Positions 22,105 to 23,116 of a DNA stretch of 23,116 bases are shown in pieces. Where the stretch lies: positions 1 through 23,116 of the forward strand of contig DATADC010000129.1 in the NCBI GenBank assembly GCA_036258735.1. Reading direction: 5' to 3'. Position numbers and translations under genes: made by a program. Below the pieces are notes generated by a model that was not told the DNA's origin, made no database searches, and saw only the letters and a program-made list of their open reading frames with translations. This DNA comes from JAPSGM01 sp036258735. GTDB taxonomy: Bacteria > Chloroflexota > Limnocylindria > QHBO01. Positions within the stretch are counted from its first letter, which is position 1. Each line of letters starts with the position of its first letter.

Positions 22105-23013
22105 GTGTCGTCCCGTCCCGCGCCGACCCTTGGTGGGCAGGCACTGGTCGAAGGCGTCCTGATCCGCACCGCCGAGCGCTGGAGCGTCGCGCTGCGCCGA
22201 CCGGACGGGACCATCCATCTGTCCGACGGCGCCATCGCCTCTGGGTCGGGTGCGTGGAGGCTGCCATTCCTGCGCGGGCTGCGAGCGCTCGGCGTGCAGT
22301 TCCGGCTGGGGATGCGTGCGCTGGTCGATTCATCGGTCATGGCCGAGCACGGCGAGATCCGCGCGGTGCCGACGATGCTGCTGGCGGGTATGGTGGGAGC
22401 CAGCGTCCTCATCGGCCTCCTCGTCTTCACCGCGCTCCCCCTGGTCCTCACCGGGCGGGATCCCGCCGCCGAGGCGAGCCTGCTCCAGCGCATGTCCGAA
22501 GGCCTGATCAAGACCGGCTTCCTGGCGGTCTACGTCGTCGGAGTGACCCGGGTGGGCCGCTATCGCCGCATCTTCAGCTACCACGGCGCCGAGCACATGG
22601 CCATCGCGTGTGCCGAGGCGGAGCAGGCGCTGACGGTCGACAACGTGAGCCGATTCAGCCCTGCCCACCCGCGCTGCGGGACCGGCTTCCTGGTGATCCT
22701 GGCCACGGTCGACACGTTCGTGCTCGCCGTGCTGCCGCGCATGGGCGAGGCGGCGGACCTGGCGGTGCGCGTCGGCTTCCTGCCGGTCACGGCCGCGGTG
22801 GCCTACGAGCTCCTGCGCTGGGGATCGCGCCAGCGGGGCGTCGGGTCCGTGCTGAACCGGTTCGGCCTGCTGACCCAGAGGCTCACCACGGCGCAACCGG
22901 ATCGCCAGCAGATCGAGGTGGCAATCGCCGCAGTGGAGCTGTGCCGCAGCCTCCCGACCGAGGCTCCAGCCGCGGAGCCCGTACCGGCGTCCTCGCTGGC
23001 ACCGGCGCAGTAG
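22105..23013 (+). CDS. DUF1385 (YqhQ) family membrane protein
   Basis: A 302-residue integral membrane protein. Family landmarks are in order: GGQALVEGVLIR (10-21), YHGAEH (159-164) and HPRCGTGFL (188-196). Membrane segments lie at about 90-115, 134-149, 195-212 and 223-237. GTG 22105 follows a GAGGGGG site by about 10 bases. The His/Cys-rich conserved motifs suggest a catalytic or metal site at the membrane, but no activity is known. In many Firmicutes, Actinobacteria and Chloroflexi the gene lies near prfA and rpmE; here it is divergent from the SOS-boxed radical SAM gene, with 153 bases between. The C-terminal 40 residues are Ala/Pro-rich. Confidence 0.92.
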   Translation: MSSRPAPTLGGQALVEGVLIRTAERWSVALRRPDGTIHLSDGAIASGSGAWRLPFLRGLRALGVQFRLGMRALVDSSVMAEHGEIRAVPTMLLAGMVGASVLIGLLVFTALPLVLTGRDPAAEASLLQRMSEGLIKTGFLAVYVVGVTRVGRYRRIFSYHGAEHMAIACAEAEQALTVDNVSRFSPAHPRCGTGFLVILATVDTFVLAVLPRMGEAADLAVRVGFLPVTAAVAYELLRWGSRQRGVGSVLNRFGLLTQRLTTAQPDRQQIEVAIAAVELCRSLPTEAPAAEPVPASSLAPAQ

Positions 23014-23017
23014 GGGC

Positions 23018-23116
23018 CTAGGGCCGGTCGGCGACCCTGATCGCGGTGACCACGAAGGTGTGACGGCACGCCTCGACGTCGAGCTGCGGTCCCAGATACC
23101 ACGGCTCTTCGTCGTG
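23018..23116 (-). CDS. C-terminal end of an unrecognised gene, cut by the right edge
   Basis: A minus-strand frame enters from the right edge and ends at TAG (23020-23018), giving 32 residues that include EEPWYLGPQLD and HTFVVTAIRVADRP. The composition is protein-like and the stop lies 4 bases from the convergent DUF1385 stop, so I think it is a real gene end. Too little is present to name a family. Confidence 0.5.
   Translation of the reverse strand, partial: HDEEPWYLGPQLDVEACRHTFVVTAIRVADRP

Noticed and set aside
21952..22218. N-terminal extension of the radical SAM frame to 22218
   Set aside because: It would run through the promoter, the LexA-like box and into the DUF1385 gene, and its residues are not protein-like.

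Overview
This is a very GC-rich bacterial window with tightly packed genes on both strands. It holds about 26 protein genes, one of them cut by the right edge. I see no rRNA, tRNA, CRISPR array or insertion sequence. Strong third-position GC bias, frequent GTG starts and many starts without a Shine-Dalgarno site but with a TANNNT box 6-9 bases upstream (leaderless style) point to a high-GC Actinomycetota- or Chloroflexota-like lineage. The sequence alone does not let me choose between them.

Layout. 1-3478: a small disordered protein, then a minus-strand pair made of a response regulator fused to a thioredoxin-reductase-like flavoprotein and a soluble cyclic-nucleotide-domain histidine kinase. 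3520-5908: a FOXRED1/DAO-type flavin oxidoreductase and a phosphofructokinase with the residue signature of the pyrophosphate-dependent type. 6045-8279: a tiny Cys/His protein behind a strong promoter, an SRAP (YedK/HMCES) protein translationally coupled to a polynucleotide-kinase-like P-loop protein, a 394-base gene-free stretch full of perfect inverted repeats, and a TfoX-N protein. 8287-10682: an apparent minus-strand operon of acyl-CoA thioesterase, 14-TM-type MFS exporter and nitroreductase. 10812-12887: MsrA, then a tandem pair of secreted metzincin-type metalloproteases. 13012-15244: a berberine-bridge-type flavin oxidase and a RES/Xre-type toxin-antitoxin module. 15305-18506: a VanZ-family membrane protein and two MFS transporters. 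18715-21038: a secreted subtilase with three C-terminal repeats, and a small unknown protein behind a 14-bp tandem duplication. 21046-23116: a radical SAM protein of the Rv2578c type with a LexA-like box inside its promoter, a DUF1385 (YqhQ) membrane protein, and the end of an unknown gene.

The genes look mostly like housekeeping and stress functions rather than one large system. Themes are redox and oxidative repair (RR-reductase with kinase, MsrA, nitroreductase, several flavoenzymes), DNA damage (SRAP with kinase, SOS-boxed radical SAM protein) and secreted proteolysis (metzincin pair, subtilase). The most unusual points are the two-component pair whose output domain is a flavoprotein reductase lacking the redox CxxC, the SOS promoter at 21958-21986, the 14-bp duplication that makes a five-codon upstream ORF overlapping the next start, the hairpin cluster at 7719-7882, and the RES toxin with no standard start codon near its domain.
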